Shown here: one piece after another, positions 26,365-33,775 of the stretch
How the letters are laid out: the number at the start of each line of letters is the position of its first letter
How positions within the stretch are numbered: the first letter of the stretch is position 1
DNA from: Clostridia bacterium
GTDB taxonomy: Bacteria > Bacillota > Clostridia > Oscillospirales > Acutalibacteraceae
Direction: 5' to 3'
NCBI GenBank assembly: GCA_017625835.1
Contig: JAGAKF010000078.1
Coordinates: forward strand, 1-64,000
Length of the DNA: 64,000 nucleotides
Made by a program: the position numbers and the translations under genes
The notes under the pieces: generated by a model
Database searches by the model: none
The model's input: the letters and a program-made list of their open reading frames with translations, nothing else
Told to the model about the DNA's origin: nothing

Positions 26365-26399
26365 AACACTCACCTCCTGCAAAATTTAATAATAAACAA

Positions 26400-26430
26400 A
26401 AAAAGGTTGCCGAATTCAGGCAACCTTTTT
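26400..26430 (-). terminator. Terminator between the HPr-like gene and uvrC
   Basis: AAAAAGGTTGCC (26400-26411) and GGCAACCTTTTT (26419-26430) form a 12-bp stem with a 7-base loop, followed on the minus strand by TTGTTTATT. Only about 35 bp remain before uvrC, so it may act as a partial terminator. Confidence 0.85.
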
Positions 26431-26445
26431 CAAATCAAAATATAA

Positions 26446-26709
26446 TTATACAGCAAAACCTGAATTTACAAGCTTAACAAGCTCTTCAACAGCCTGCTCT
26501 TCATCGGGACCTGCAGCGATAACCTTAACAGTTGTTCCACCGTCAATGCCCAATGAAAGTACGCCAAGCAAACTTTTTGCGTTAGCACGACGATCTTCTT
26601 TCTCGATCCAGATAGATGATTTGAAACAATTTGCCTTCTGAATAAAGAATGTAGCAGGACGTGCGCTCAAGCCAACCTGATTCTGTACTGTAACTTCTTT
26701 TTCAAACAT
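26446..26709 (-). CDS. HPr-family protein lacking His15 (Crh-like)
   Basis: An 87-residue HPr fold. In PTS HPr the active site reads GLHARPA, with His15 phosphorylated by enzyme I. Here residues 13-19 are GLSARPA, so His15 is Ser and phosphoryl transfer from enzyme I is not expected. The regulatory Ser46 and its surroundings (NAKSLLGVLSLG) are kept, the site of HPr kinase. This combination is the hallmark of Crh (Gln15 in B. subtilis), which partners CcpA in carbon catabolite control. A strong promoter (26779-26806) and a terminator flank it. HPr kinase and CcpA are not in the window. Confidence 0.9.
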   Translation of the reverse strand: MFEKEVTVQNQVGLSARPATFFIQKANCFKSSIWIEKEDRRANAKSLLGVLSLGIDGGTTVKVIAAGPDEEQAVEELVKLVNSGFAV

Positions 26710-26778
26710 AACTTAATATCTCCCAATCCAAAATAAATTCAAAGCAATGCTCATTTATCAGCTTACTACTTGTTATTT

Positions 26779-26806
26779 ATTATATCACAAAACTTTTTAT
26801 CGTCAA
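26779..26806 (-). promoter_or_regulatory. Strong promoter of the HPr-like gene
   Basis: On the minus strand TTGACG (26806-26801) and a perfect TATAAT (26784-26779) are 16 bp apart, with an extended -10 TG. No cre-like operator is obvious. The 26810-26920 stretch downstream of trmD shows no clear terminator. Confidence 0.8.
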
Positions 26807-26920
26807 CAAATAAACTTCACTTTAAAAATAATTCGTATTCTACTCCAAATGTTAAGATTTTAAAAACCTTTTGTTTGTGCAGATTAACTATGGGTTATGA
26901 AACATTTTAATGCACTATGA

Positions 26921-27661
26921 CTATTTTTCTTCGCTGTTTTTCAGATTTTCCAAAAATTGCTTGTCTTTTTTGTCTAATTCTGCTGTTTCAAGCAAATCAG
27001 GACGTCTGAAATATGTGCGCATCAGGGACTGCTCCCTGCGCCATTTGTTTATATTGGCATGGTGGCCGGAAATAAGCACATCGGGCACTTTTTTGCCGTG
27101 CCATTCATAAGGTCTTGTATACTGAGGGTACTCAAGAAGCGAGTTATAATGGCTCTCTTCTTCAAAGGCCGCATCCTCGGCAAGAACACCCGGAAGCATT
27201 CGTGAAATACTGTCCGCAAGCACAAGAGCCGGAAGCTCTCCGCCCGTAAGAACATAGTCGCCGATTGAGATTTCCTCATCAACAATCTCCTCAATTACTC
27301 TTTCGTCAACGCCCTCGTAATGTCCGCAGAGAATTGCGATATTCGGAAGCTGTGCAAGCTCCTTTACCCTTTCCTGAGTAAGAGTTTTGCCCTGGGGTGA
27401 CATATAGATAAGGTGCGGTCGGGAACCGATCTTTTCTTCAAGGTCGCAGAAGCAATCGTAAATCGGATCGACCTGCATAAGCATACCGAGACCGCCTCCG
27501 TATGTTGCGTCATCAACACGGCGATGCTTATCCTTTGAATAATCTCTTATATTAACACAATTAATTTCTACAAGTCCGCCTTCGCGCGAACGGCCGATTA
27601 TGCTTTCGCTCAGCACACGCTCACACATTTCGGGAAAAAGTGTCATTATGTCAATTCTCAT
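26921..27661 (-). CDS. trmD: tRNA (guanine37-N1)-methyltransferase TrmD
   Basis: Makes m1G37 in tRNAs, preventing frameshifts. SPOUT-class motifs: MRIDIMTLFPEMCE at the start, DDATYGGGLGMLMQVDPIYDC, the knot region YMSPQGKTLTQ and ILCGHYEGVDERVIE, then EISIGDYVLTGGELPALVLAD and a YTRPYEWHGKKVPDVLISGHH. At 246 residues it has usual length. ATG 27661 is used; the TTG six bases earlier is less likely. It overlaps rimM by 11 bp and is the last gene of the ylxM-ffh-rpsP-khpA-rimM-trmD operon. rplS, which often follows, is absent here. Confidence 0.97.
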   Translation of the reverse strand: MRIDIMTLFPEMCERVLSESIIGRSREGGLVEINCVNIRDYSKDKHRRVDDATYGGGLGMLMQVDPIYDCFCDLEEKIGSRPHLIYMSPQGKTLTQERVKELAQLPNIAILCGHYEGVDERVIEEIVDEEISIGDYVLTGGELPALVLADSISRMLPGVLAEDAAFEEESHYNSLLEYPQYTRPYEWHGKKVPDVLISGHHANINKWRREQSLMRTYFRRPDLLETAELDKKDKQFLENLKNSEEK

Positions 27662-28169
27662 CGTCAAAAATTCCTCTCAAGGGCTTAATTTCCACTTTAT
27701 TTGCCGCAACATCAACATTGATAACAACGCTCGGGATAGCAGGAATAAGATACTCCTCGCCGTCCTTGGTAATGTGCCAGACGTCGTTTGCGCCTGTTTC
27801 ACTGACGTCGGAAAGTACTCCGTAGCAGATACTGCTGTCCTCAGCGTCAAAAACATCGCAACCGATAAGCTCGGAAATGAAATAAGTACCTTCCTTGATT
27901 TTCGCGTCTGCACGCTTAATGTAAAGCACCTTGTTGCGCATCGCAGAAGCTTTTTCGACAGTATCGATGCCGTCGAGCTTCACAATCGCGACGTTTCCGT
28001 GCGGTCTTGCGGAAAGCACCTTTACACTTTTCTCCCCACTATTATCATAGTAAAAAGTCTTAAATTGTTTAACAAATTCGGGACCGTCCGCCCACGGATT
28101 AAGGCGCATTTCTCCTCGCACGCCGTGAGTTCCGACAATCTGTCCGACTTCAAGAAATTCTTTAATCAT
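27651..28169 (-). CDS. rimM: Ribosome maturation factor RimM
   Basis: Assists late assembly of the 30S head and binds S19. The N-terminal barrel begins FLEVGQIVGTHGVRGEMRL and the C-terminal PRC barrel ends in DEYLIPAIPSVV-like sequence (EEYLIPAIPSVVINVD) followed by the typical EIKPLRGIFDDEN end. 172 residues. AAAGGTG lies 5 bases before the ATG. It lies between khpA and trmD as in most Firmicutes; a hairpin at 28198-28225 separates it from khpA. Confidence 0.95.
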   Translation of the reverse strand: MIKEFLEVGQIVGTHGVRGEMRLNPWADGPEFVKQFKTFYYDNSGEKSVKVLSARPHGNVAIVKLDGIDTVEKASAMRNKVLYIKRADAKIKEGTYFISELIGCDVFDAEDSSICYGVLSDVSETGANDVWHITKDGEEYLIPAIPSVVINVDVAANKVEIKPLRGIFDDEN

Positions 28170-28197
28170 AAAAACACCTTTTGGAAACAGTATAATT

Positions 28198-28225
28198 CAA
28201 AAGGGCCGCCAAAGCAGCCCTTTTT
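28198..28225 (-). terminator. Hairpin between khpA and rimM
   Basis: AAAAGGGCCGC and GCAGCCCTTTT pair around CAAA with one mismatch. On the minus strand it is followed by TTTTGAATT only, so it may be an internal partial terminator or processing site within the operon. Confidence 0.55.
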
Positions 28226-28233
28226 GATTTAGA

Positions 28234-28467
28234 TTAGTCAATTTCAACAGAGATTTTCTGCTCACTGCGGTTAGCAGCTGAACGCATAACTATTCTGATA
28301 GCTTTTGCGATTCTGCCCTGCTTGCCGATAACACGTCCCATATCGTCGGGAGCAACGTGAAGATGGTAAACAATTACGCCATCCTCATCGGGCTCGTCAA
28401 CAACAACTGAAACTGCTTCGGGGTCGTTTACAAGGCCCTGAGCGATCTGTGTCAATAACTCTTTCAT
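28234..28467 (-). CDS. khpA: KH-domain RNA-binding protein KhpA
   Basis: A single type II KH domain of 77 residues (YlqC/KhpA), with the RNA-binding GxxG loop in RVIGKQGRIAKAIR and the preceding HLHVAPDDMG. KhpA works with KhpB in RNA binding that affects cell division and envelope growth in streptococci. The start has a GGAGG-type site (AGGAATTGAAAG) upstream. Position between rpsP and rimM is the conserved one. The product is cytoplasmic. Confidence 0.94.
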   Translation of the reverse strand: MKELLTQIAQGLVNDPEAVSVVVDEPDEDGVIVYHLHVAPDDMGRVIGKQGRIAKAIRIVMRSAANRSEQKISVEID

Positions 28468-28538
28468 CTTTCAATTCCTCCGAACAAGGTGGTGGGAATA
28501 ATCCGAACCATTTTATCGGATGATTTCCTCCAGCATAA

Positions 28539-28781
28539 TTATTTGATGATGCCGTTCTTCTTGAAGAGATCCTTAACTGTATCTGTGGGCTGAGCACCGT
28601 TTGCAAGCCACTTTGCAGCCTTTTCAGCATCGATTTTAACCTCTGCGGGCTCTGTCATCGGGTTGTAAGTACCGATCTCTTCGATGAATCTGCCGTCACG
28701 GGGATACTTTGAATCTGCTACTACTACACGATAGAAAGGAGCTCTCTTTGCACCCATACGACGAAGTCTGATTTTAACCAT
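28539..28781 (-). CDS. rpsP: Ribosomal protein S16
   Basis: Small-subunit protein needed for 30S assembly. [30 protein letters not shown] and [11 protein letters not shown] are textbook S16 sequence. The C-terminus ([14 protein letters not shown]) is also typical. 80 residues from ATG 28781, chosen because GGAGGAATTTATC places the SD correctly; a longer frame adds five unlikely residues. It lies in the SRP/ribosome operon behind ffh. Confidence 0.97.
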   Translation of the reverse strand: MVKIRLRRMGAKRAPFYRVVVADSKYPRDGRFIEEIGTYNPMTEPAEVKIDAEKAAKWLANGAQPTDTVKDLFKKNGIIK

Positions 28782-28854
28782 GATAAATTCCTCCAAAATA
28801 AATATAAATTTGTTTATATATCAATCACGCAAAGTGAATTGTGCGTGTTGAAGT

Positions 28855-30204
28855 TTAGATGTCAAATCCTCTGAGCGCTGAAAGGTCAGGTCTTCCGCCT
28901 CTTCTGCGCTTTTTACCCTTCGGATTAAGCTGCTTGAACATTTTCTGCATCTGCTTGTGCTGTGAAAGAAGTCTGTTGACTGCCTCAATTTCCTGTCCGC
29001 AACCCTGCGCAATTCTGCGTTTTCTTGACGGGTTGAGAATTTCAGGCTTTTCTCTTTCCTGAGGAGTCATGGACTGAATGATAGCCTTGATTCTGTCAAA
29101 CTGTCTTTCGTCAATGTCCACGTCTTTGATTTTCTTTTCCATTCCCGGAATCATCGAGAGTGTATCTTTGATTGAACCCATTTTTCTGACCTGGTCAAGC
29201 TGTTCCATAAGGTCATTGAGATCAAACTTATTCTGACGAAGCTTCTTTTCAAGCTCCATTGCTTTCTTTTCGTCAAGAGCCAGCTCAGCTTTTTCGATAA
29301 GAGAAAGCATATCACCCATTCCGAGGATTCTTGAAGCCATTCGGTCGGGGTGGAAGATATCGAGATCGGTAAGCTTTTCACCGATACCGACGAACTTGAT
29401 CGGCTTGCCAGTAACCGCTCTTGTAGAAAGAGCAGCACCGCCTCGTGTATCACCGTCGAGCTTTGTAAGAACGATACCGTCGATTCCCAAAGCGTCGTTG
29501 AATGATGTTGCAACGTTAACTGCGTCCTGACCTGTCATTGAGTCAACAACAAGAAGGATTTCGTGAGGCTTGACTTCAGCCTTGACGTTCTTAAGCTCAG
29601 TCATAAGTTCTTCATCAATGTGAAGACGACCTGCAGTATCAAGGAAAACATAGTCATAACCCTGGTCTTTTGCAAGCTTGATAGCCTCTCTTGCAATTTC
29701 AACGGGGTTAATCTGTCCCATTTCGAACACGGGAACTCCGATGCTTTCACCAACAACCTGCAACTGCTTGATAGCAGCCGGACGGTAAATGTCACAAGCT
29801 ACAAGCAAAGGACGGTGTCCTTCGTTTTTGAGCCTCAGAGCGATTTTTGCACTGTGAGTTGTTTTACCTGAACCCTGAAGACCGCACATCATAACGACTG
29901 TCGGCGGATGATTTGCGACCGCAAGACGGGATTTTGTTCCGCCCATGAGTTCGGTAAGCTCTTCGTTTACTATTTTAATAACCATCTGTGCAGGTGTAAG
30001 ACTTTCCATAACCTGCTCACCGACGGCTCTCTGGCTAACCTTTTCGGTAAAGTCCTTGGCAACCTTGTAGTTAACGTCTGCTTCAAGCAACGCAAGACGA
30101 ACTTCACGCATTGCGCTTCTGACGTCAGCTTCCGTCAAGGCACCTTTGCTCTTCAGCCTTTGGAACGCGGCTTCGAGTCTGTCTGAAAGGCCCTCAAATG
30201 CCAT
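28855..30204 (-). CDS. ffh: Signal recognition particle protein Ffh
   Basis: GTPase that binds signal peptides of membrane and secreted proteins with 4.5S RNA. N domain (1-95), G domain with GLQGSGKTTHSAKIA (G1), DTAGRLHIDEELM (G3) and TKLDGDTRGGAAL (G4), then the Met-rich M domain (about 325-430) with ILNPSRKRRIAQGCGQ for RNA contact. The C-terminus is GGRPDLSALRGFDI. 449 residues is normal. It follows ylxM by 15 bp. Its own SD, AAGGTGG, is just before the ATG. Confidence 0.97.
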   Translation of the reverse strand: MAFEGLSDRLEAAFQRLKSKGALTEADVRSAMREVRLALLEADVNYKVAKDFTEKVSQRAVGEQVMESLTPAQMVIKIVNEELTELMGGTKSRLAVANHPPTVVMMCGLQGSGKTTHSAKIALRLKNEGHRPLLVACDIYRPAAIKQLQVVGESIGVPVFEMGQINPVEIAREAIKLAKDQGYDYVFLDTAGRLHIDEELMTELKNVKAEVKPHEILLVVDSMTGQDAVNVATSFNDALGIDGIVLTKLDGDTRGGAALSTRAVTGKPIKFVGIGEKLTDLDIFHPDRMASRILGMGDMLSLIEKAELALDEKKAMELEKKLRQNKFDLNDLMEQLDQVRKMGSIKDTLSMIPGMEKKIKDVDIDERQFDRIKAIIQSMTPQEREKPEILNPSRKRRIAQGCGQEIEAVNRLLSQHKQMQKMFKQLNPKGKKRRRGGRPDLSALRGFDI

Positions 30205-30219
30205 AGCGGTACCACCTTT

Positions 30220-30594
30220 TTAAGAATAATTCTCAGTAAGAAGAGTCTGCGCAATCGCCTTTATCTTGGCTGTGCTGTCATTCACTTCCATTGAGAGAGA
30301 GTTTTTTCGGTTATATATTGCGATTTCCTCGGCGTATTCGATTATTTCACTTAAACCGATTTTCATGTTTTCAAAACGGGCAACGAGCCCGAGGCGTTCT
30401 TCCATAGCAACAAGCTGGGTTTCCGCCCTCTTGATTGCATCGCGCACGCCCTGACGGGTTATTCCCTCGTCCGCAGCAATCTCTGAAAGTGAAAGATCGT
30501 CATTGTAGTAGTAGCTGATAAAACTGCGTTGCTTGTCCGTAAGCATATCGCCGTAAAAATCAAGCAAGAGAGTTATATCAAGATTTTTACTCAC
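30220..30594 (-). CDS. ylxM: YlxM-family (UPF0122) SRP-associated DNA-binding-like protein
   Basis: Small helix-turn-helix protein found next to ffh across Firmicutes, implicated in stimulating SRP activity in streptococci. LLLDFYGDMLTDKQRSFISYYYNDDLSLSEIA and GITRQGVRDAIKRAE are the family signatures and form a sigma-70 region 4-like HTH. The start is GTG at 30594 (MSKNLDITL), with AAGGAG 8 bases upstream; the longer frame to 30612 has no site. Length is 124 residues. It leads the operon, behind a near-consensus promoter and a 5' hairpin. Confidence 0.92.
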   Translation of the reverse strand: MSKNLDITLLLDFYGDMLTDKQRSFISYYYNDDLSLSEIAADEGITRQGVRDAIKRAETQLVAMEERLGLVARFENMKIGLSEIIEYAEEIAIYNRKNSLSMEVNDSTAKIKAIAQTLLTENYS

Positions 30595-30615
30595 AACAAA
30601 GACTCCTTTCAAAAA

Positions 30616-30646
30616 CTGCCTGTAAAGTTTTTTTCTTTACAGGCAG
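30616..30646 (-). other. 12-bp perfect hairpin at the 5' end of the SRP operon mRNA
   Basis: CTGCCTGTAAAG (30616-30627) and CTTTACAGGCAG (30635-30646) pair fully around a T7 (A7 in the RNA) loop. The predicted start is near 30642, so the RNA would begin inside the stem. On the minus strand it is followed by TTTTTGAAAGGAG, ending just before the ylxM SD. It may protect the 5' end or act as an attenuator. Confidence 0.7.
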
Positions 30647-30648
30647 TC

Positions 30649-30677
30649 ATTATACAGTATAGAGTGCATATTGTCAA
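30649..30677 (-). promoter_or_regulatory. Consensus sigma-A promoter of the ylxM-ffh-rpsP-khpA-rimM-trmD operon
   Basis: On the minus strand TTGACA (30677-30672) and TATAAT (30654-30649) both match consensus perfectly, with the ideal 17-bp spacer. It is the best promoter in the window. Confidence 0.92.
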
Positions 30678-30705
30678 GCACTTTTTAAAAGATTTTCTCG
30701 AAAGA

Positions 30706-30812
30706 TTTTCCACACGGTTTTGTGGAAAAATCTGTGGAAAATCAAAATGCATCCAAGATATTGTGTTTATTTTCAGATTTCAGCTCTGTATATATGCGAA
30801 AGGTGTGGAAAA
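30706..30812. other. Cluster of four DnaA-box-like 9-mers
   Basis: TTTTCCACA occurs once on the plus strand (30706-30714), and its complement TGTGGAAAA occurs three times (30721-30729, 30733-30741, 30804-30812). Each differs from the DnaA box TTATCCACA at one base. They fill the intergenic gap between the SRP operon promoter and the glycerate kinase stop codon. Confidence 0.5.
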
Positions 30813-30827
30813 CTGTGTTGAAAGTGT

Positions 30828-31940
30828 TTAAAACTTGCCTTCAAAATAATCTTTCACCATTGTTTCTGCTGTTTTTCGCAGATCGTCAAAGCAGGTTTTC
30901 TTCAACTCTTCGAAGGATTTTCCCTCTTTGTCAGTCACATACACACGTTTGATTTTTGAATTTTCGGGAAGATCTGTTCTGCAACAACCCGCAACGGCAA
31001 TAACCTTCGTGTCCCCTGACATTTCTGCAACACAAGAAGGAGCTTTACCAAGAAGAGACTGCTCATCAAAGCAACCCTCACCCGTTATGACAAGCTCGGC
31101 AGATTCAGCAAGTTTATCAAAGCCCATCGCCCTGAGCACCGTCGGCGCACCCTTGACAAGTTCACCGCCGAGGAAGCTCACAAGAGCAAAACCGAGACCA
31201 CCGGCCGCGCCTGCGCCCTCCAGGGAAGAATTATCCATTCCGATCGTGATCTTCGTAACATCGGCCAGGTTACGGAGTCCGTTGTCAAGCTTTATAACAG
31301 TGTTTTCATCAGCACCCTTCTGCGGTGCAAATACGTATGCAGCACCGTTCTGCCCGTAAAGAGGACTTACGACGTCGCACAGAACTTTTATCTTCGTCCC
31401 GGAAAGTCGCTCGTCGAGCCCTGTAAGATCAATTTTGCAGATATCCGCAAGCCCTGCACCGTTAAGCGTTACCTCATTAGAATTTTCATCAAGGAACTTT
31501 GCGCCAAGCGCTGCGACACATCCGATTCCTCCGTCATTGGTAGCACTACCGCCGATACCGATCAGGATCTTCCTACACCCATTGTCGAGTGCTGCTCTGA
31601 TAAGCTGACCTGTACCATAAGTTGTGGTAAGAAGCGGATTCTTGTTTTCACCGACCAAAGGAAGACCGCTTGCCGCCGCCATTTCAATTACGGCTGTTGA
31701 GTCCGGTAAAACACCAAAAAAAGATTCAACATCTTCAAAGTACGGATCTTTTACGGTTACGTTGATTTTCTCTCCGCCGTTAAAGAGCAGAACATCAACT
31801 GTTCCCTCTCCGCCGTCAGCAATCGGTAGACACCGCACATCTAGATCAGGCTTAATCTTCAAGAACTCATTTTTTACGATTTCGCAGACCTCAACTGCGG
31901 ACATTGTACCTTTGAAAGAGTCAGGAGCAATTATTATCAT
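30828..31940 (-). CDS. Glycerate kinase (GarK/GlxK family)
   Basis: Phosphorylates D-glycerate with ATP, feeding glycolysis from glyoxylate, serine or sugar-acid breakdown. Family signatures: IIAPDSFKGTMSAVEVC at the start, PIADGGEGTVDVL, GIGGSATNDGGIGCVAALG, and late VITGEGCFDEQSLLGKAP. 370 residues is normal length. AGGTGA precedes the ATG by 4 bases. It is in the same direction as the small Cys protein gene upstream but separated from it by a terminator. No glycerate pathway partner lies beside it. The 2- versus 3-phosphoglycerate product cannot be told from sequence alone. Confidence 0.94.
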   Translation of the reverse strand: MIIIAPDSFKGTMSAVEVCEIVKNEFLKIKPDLDVRCLPIADGGEGTVDVLLFNGGEKINVTVKDPYFEDVESFFGVLPDSTAVIEMAAASGLPLVGENKNPLLTTTYGTGQLIRAALDNGCRKILIGIGGSATNDGGIGCVAALGAKFLDENSNEVTLNGAGLADICKIDLTGLDERLSGTKIKVLCDVVSPLYGQNGAAYVFAPQKGADENTVIKLDNGLRNLADVTKITIGMDNSSLEGAGAAGGLGFALVSFLGGELVKGAPTVLRAMGFDKLAESAELVITGEGCFDEQSLLGKAPSCVAEMSGDTKVIAVAGCCRTDLPENSKIKRVYVTDKEGKSFEELKKTCFDDLRKTAETMVKDYFEGKF

Positions 31941-31954
31941 AAAATCACCTAAAC

Positions 31955-31980
31955 AAAAAGGGACGATTTTTACCGTCCCT
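31955..31980 (-). terminator. Terminator after the small Cys protein gene
   Basis: AGGGACG (31959-31965) pairs with CGTCCCT (31974-31980). On the minus strand TTTTTGTTT follows. It begins a few bases after the stop codon of the 31986-32204 gene. Confidence 0.8.
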
Positions 31981-31985
31981 GAATA

Positions 31986-32204
31986 TTAAAGTTCAAAATC
32001 TTCTTTTGTAAATCCGCCTGCAGTCGGAGCGCGCTGCGGCACTCTTTTAAGCGGATCGTATTTAAAGCTTCTGCAGCTTGAATCGAGCTTTCTTATTCCC
32101 GTCTTCACGCAGAGTACACTTTCACCGTCGGGCGAAAGTATCCCGTGGGAACAAAGCTGACAGGCAGGTGTTTTATCGTGTGAATTTAAAACGCTTTTCC
32201 TCAT
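31986..32204 (-). CDS. Small Cys-containing protein, function unknown
   Basis: 72 residues. Cysteines in CQLCSHG, SVLCVKTG and SCRSF (about 15, 18, 32, 43) have the spacing of a small zinc knuckle. The following KYDPLKRVPQRAP is basic and proline-rich. I recall similar small proteins in other Clostridia but know no function. It has its own promoter (32239-32267), an SD (GAGGATGA) and a terminator, so it is a real single-gene unit. A nucleic-acid contact role is possible but not shown. Confidence 0.75.
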   Translation of the reverse strand: MRKSVLNSHDKTPACQLCSHGILSPDGESVLCVKTGIRKLDSSCRSFKYDPLKRVPQRAPTAGGFTKEDFEL

Positions 32205-32238
32205 ACTTAATCATCCTCGGACAAATTTCGTTAAAATT

Positions 32239-32267
32239 ATTATATCACATTGTATCAATTCTTTCAA
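32239..32267 (-). promoter_or_regulatory. Promoter of the small Cys protein gene
   Basis: On the minus strand TTGAAA (32267-32262) and TATAAT (32244-32239) are 17 bp apart, with TG one base before the -10. Confidence 0.8.
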
Positions 32268-32388
32268 GACATCAGCATAAAACACCAAACAAAACCGCAA
32301 TTTAACAGATGCAATAGTTTCGAAATATCATTTAGGCAAAAAGGCAACAAAATGATTCCAACTTGGTATATTTTTATGCCGTATTGGG

Positions 32389-32418
32389 ATATTAATATTA
32401 CGCCAAATTCGATATAAT
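32389..32418 (+). promoter_or_regulatory. Promoter and possible self-operator of the HTH gene
   Basis: TATAAT at 32413-32418 lies 22 bp before the ATG. The -35 region is poor and is occupied by a perfect palindrome ATATTAATAT (32389-32398), flanked by TTGG and CCAA. This is where an autorepressor could bind. Confidence 0.5.
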
Positions 32419-32439
32419 TATTATAAGAGGTTGATTTGT

Positions 32440-32646
32440 ATGAAGTTGAAAGAACTCCGCAAAAGCCGCAACATATCTCAGTTAAAATTAGCAATGGAAC
32501 TTAATATGAACCAAAACACAATAAGCAGATACGAAACAGGTGAACGCGAGGCCGGCTACGCTGAGCTTATCGCGATTGCCAACTATTTTGACGTCTCCAT
32601 TGACTACCTTTTAGAGAGAACGGAGAACCCCGAAATTAACAAATAA
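32440..32646 (+). CDS. XRE-family HTH transcriptional regulator (small)
   Basis: 68 residues, almost all one lambda-repressor-like HTH domain: MKLKELRKSRNISQLKLAMEL, the recognition helix NQNTISRYETGERE, and IANYFDVSIDYLLERTE. ATG 32440 has AAGAGG 9 bases upstream; the TTG at 32431 is less likely. No effector domain and no toxin gene alongside, so it is probably a stand-alone repressor. A palindrome over its own -35 region suggests self-control. Its stop codon is inside a terminator that also covers the end of ylbJ. Confidence 0.9.
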   Translation: MKLKELRKSRNISQLKLAMELNMNQNTISRYETGEREAGYAELIAIANYFDVSIDYLLERTENPEINK

Positions 32647-32673
32647 CGACGAAGTTCAGGCTTCGTCGTTATT
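32642..32673. terminator. Bidirectional terminator between the HTH gene and ylbJ
   Basis: AATAACGACGAAG and CTTCGTCGTTATT form a 13-bp perfect stem with a 6-base loop, followed by CTTTTTT on the plus strand. It overlaps both coding ends: the ylbJ stop TGA lies in the loop. Confidence 0.88.
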
Positions 32674-33717
32674 CTTTTTTCTGATTAAATTTGTCATCTC
32701 CGCAGTAAGCATCATCGCAAGAATCACCGTTGACACAGCGGCAGGAACAGATACGGAATAAAGCTGGGGAAATACTTGCGAGGTTGTTGAAAATACATCC
32801 GTTTCACAAGGAAACACTCTGAATAAAAATCCGGCAAAGGTTGCAGACAAACCGCCGTGGATAATACGTGACAGAACAAAATGCTGGTACTTCACCTGCG
32901 TTTCTTTTATTTGCGGCAAAAGCTGACAATGAACCGACAAACCCGACCAACCCATTACCAACGCCTGAACGCTGACAGGATATTTTCCTGCGGCTTCGGC
33001 GCAACCGCCTGTTACCTCCGTAATCATCTTTATCCACAGCATTATTTCATCAGGCAGGTTAACACTTTCGATCAAAGAATTAATGCAAGAAAACAACAGT
33101 ATCCACGCGCAGAGATACAGCATCGAGTTTGTTCCGCTTACAACACTCTGATTAAGTACGCCCGACCTGAACTCCGTTTTCCCTGTTTTTAGTTCTATCT
33201 CTCCACCGTCAAAAACGCGCAAAAAAATTCCCATTGCCAACGAAGCAATAACCATAGATAAATAAAGAATAATCCCTGCTTTTCTGCTTGAAAAAATCAC
33301 TGTCCCAACCATGCCGATAACAAAAGCCGGACCTGCATTGACGCAAAAAAGCATCATTCTTTTTGCCCTGTTCTGAGTTATGCTTCCGTTTTCGAGAAGG
33401 CGGACTATCATATTTGCTCCGACAGGATAACCTCCGATAAGGCTCATAATCACTGCACAGCCTGCGCTTCCCGGCAGCCTGAACAGTGTTTTGGTAATCG
33501 GGTCAATTATTCTTCCTATAAAGTCAATGAATTCTGAGCGTATCAGATAATCCGAAAGAACCATAAACGGAAACAGCGACGGAATCACCGACGTTGCGCA
33601 GATGCTTAACCCCTTGCTTACTCCGTCAATCATCAGAGCAGGATTTAAGAAAAAAGCCGCAACGAAAACAGTTACGGCTAAAAAGCAAAAAGCAAACCTT
33701 ATCTTGTAATTTTTCAT
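32656..33717 (-). CDS. ylbJ: Sporulation integral membrane protein YlbJ
   Basis: 353-residue membrane protein of the nucleoside-recognition (Gate) fold with about eight to ten segments. SVIPSLFPFMVLSDYLI, SLIGGYPVGANMI and FCVNAGPAFVIGMVG are YlbJ signatures. In Bacillus it is made in the forespore line and needed for spore cortex or heat-resistant spores. ATG 33717 has GGGTGA 5 bases upstream; the GTG at 33726 is less likely. It is divergent from yqfC-yqfD, another sporulation pair, with about 60 bp between. Confidence 0.9.
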   Translation of the reverse strand: MKNYKIRFAFCFLAVTVFVAAFFLNPALMIDGVSKGLSICATSVIPSLFPFMVLSDYLIRSEFIDFIGRIIDPITKTLFRLPGSAGCAVIMSLIGGYPVGANMIVRLLENGSITQNRAKRMMLFCVNAGPAFVIGMVGTVIFSSRKAGIILYLSMVIASLAMGIFLRVFDGGEIELKTGKTEFRSGVLNQSVVSGTNSMLYLCAWILLFSCINSLIESVNLPDEIMLWIKMITEVTGGCAEAAGKYPVSVQALVMGWSGLSVHCQLLPQIKETQVKYQHFVLSRIIHGGLSATFAGFLFRVFPCETDVFSTTSQVFPQLYSVSVPAAVSTVILAMMLTAEMTNLIRKKNNDEA

Positions 33718-33775
33718 GCGAATCACCCGTAAATATATATGAGAAGATATCGCCGTAATATGATAGGAGGTTTCT

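Noticed and set aside
32440..32646. Toxin-antitoxin pair around the small HTH gene
   Set aside because: The next genes are ylbJ (convergent) and a small Cys protein (divergent, own promoter); no toxin-like gene is coupled to it.
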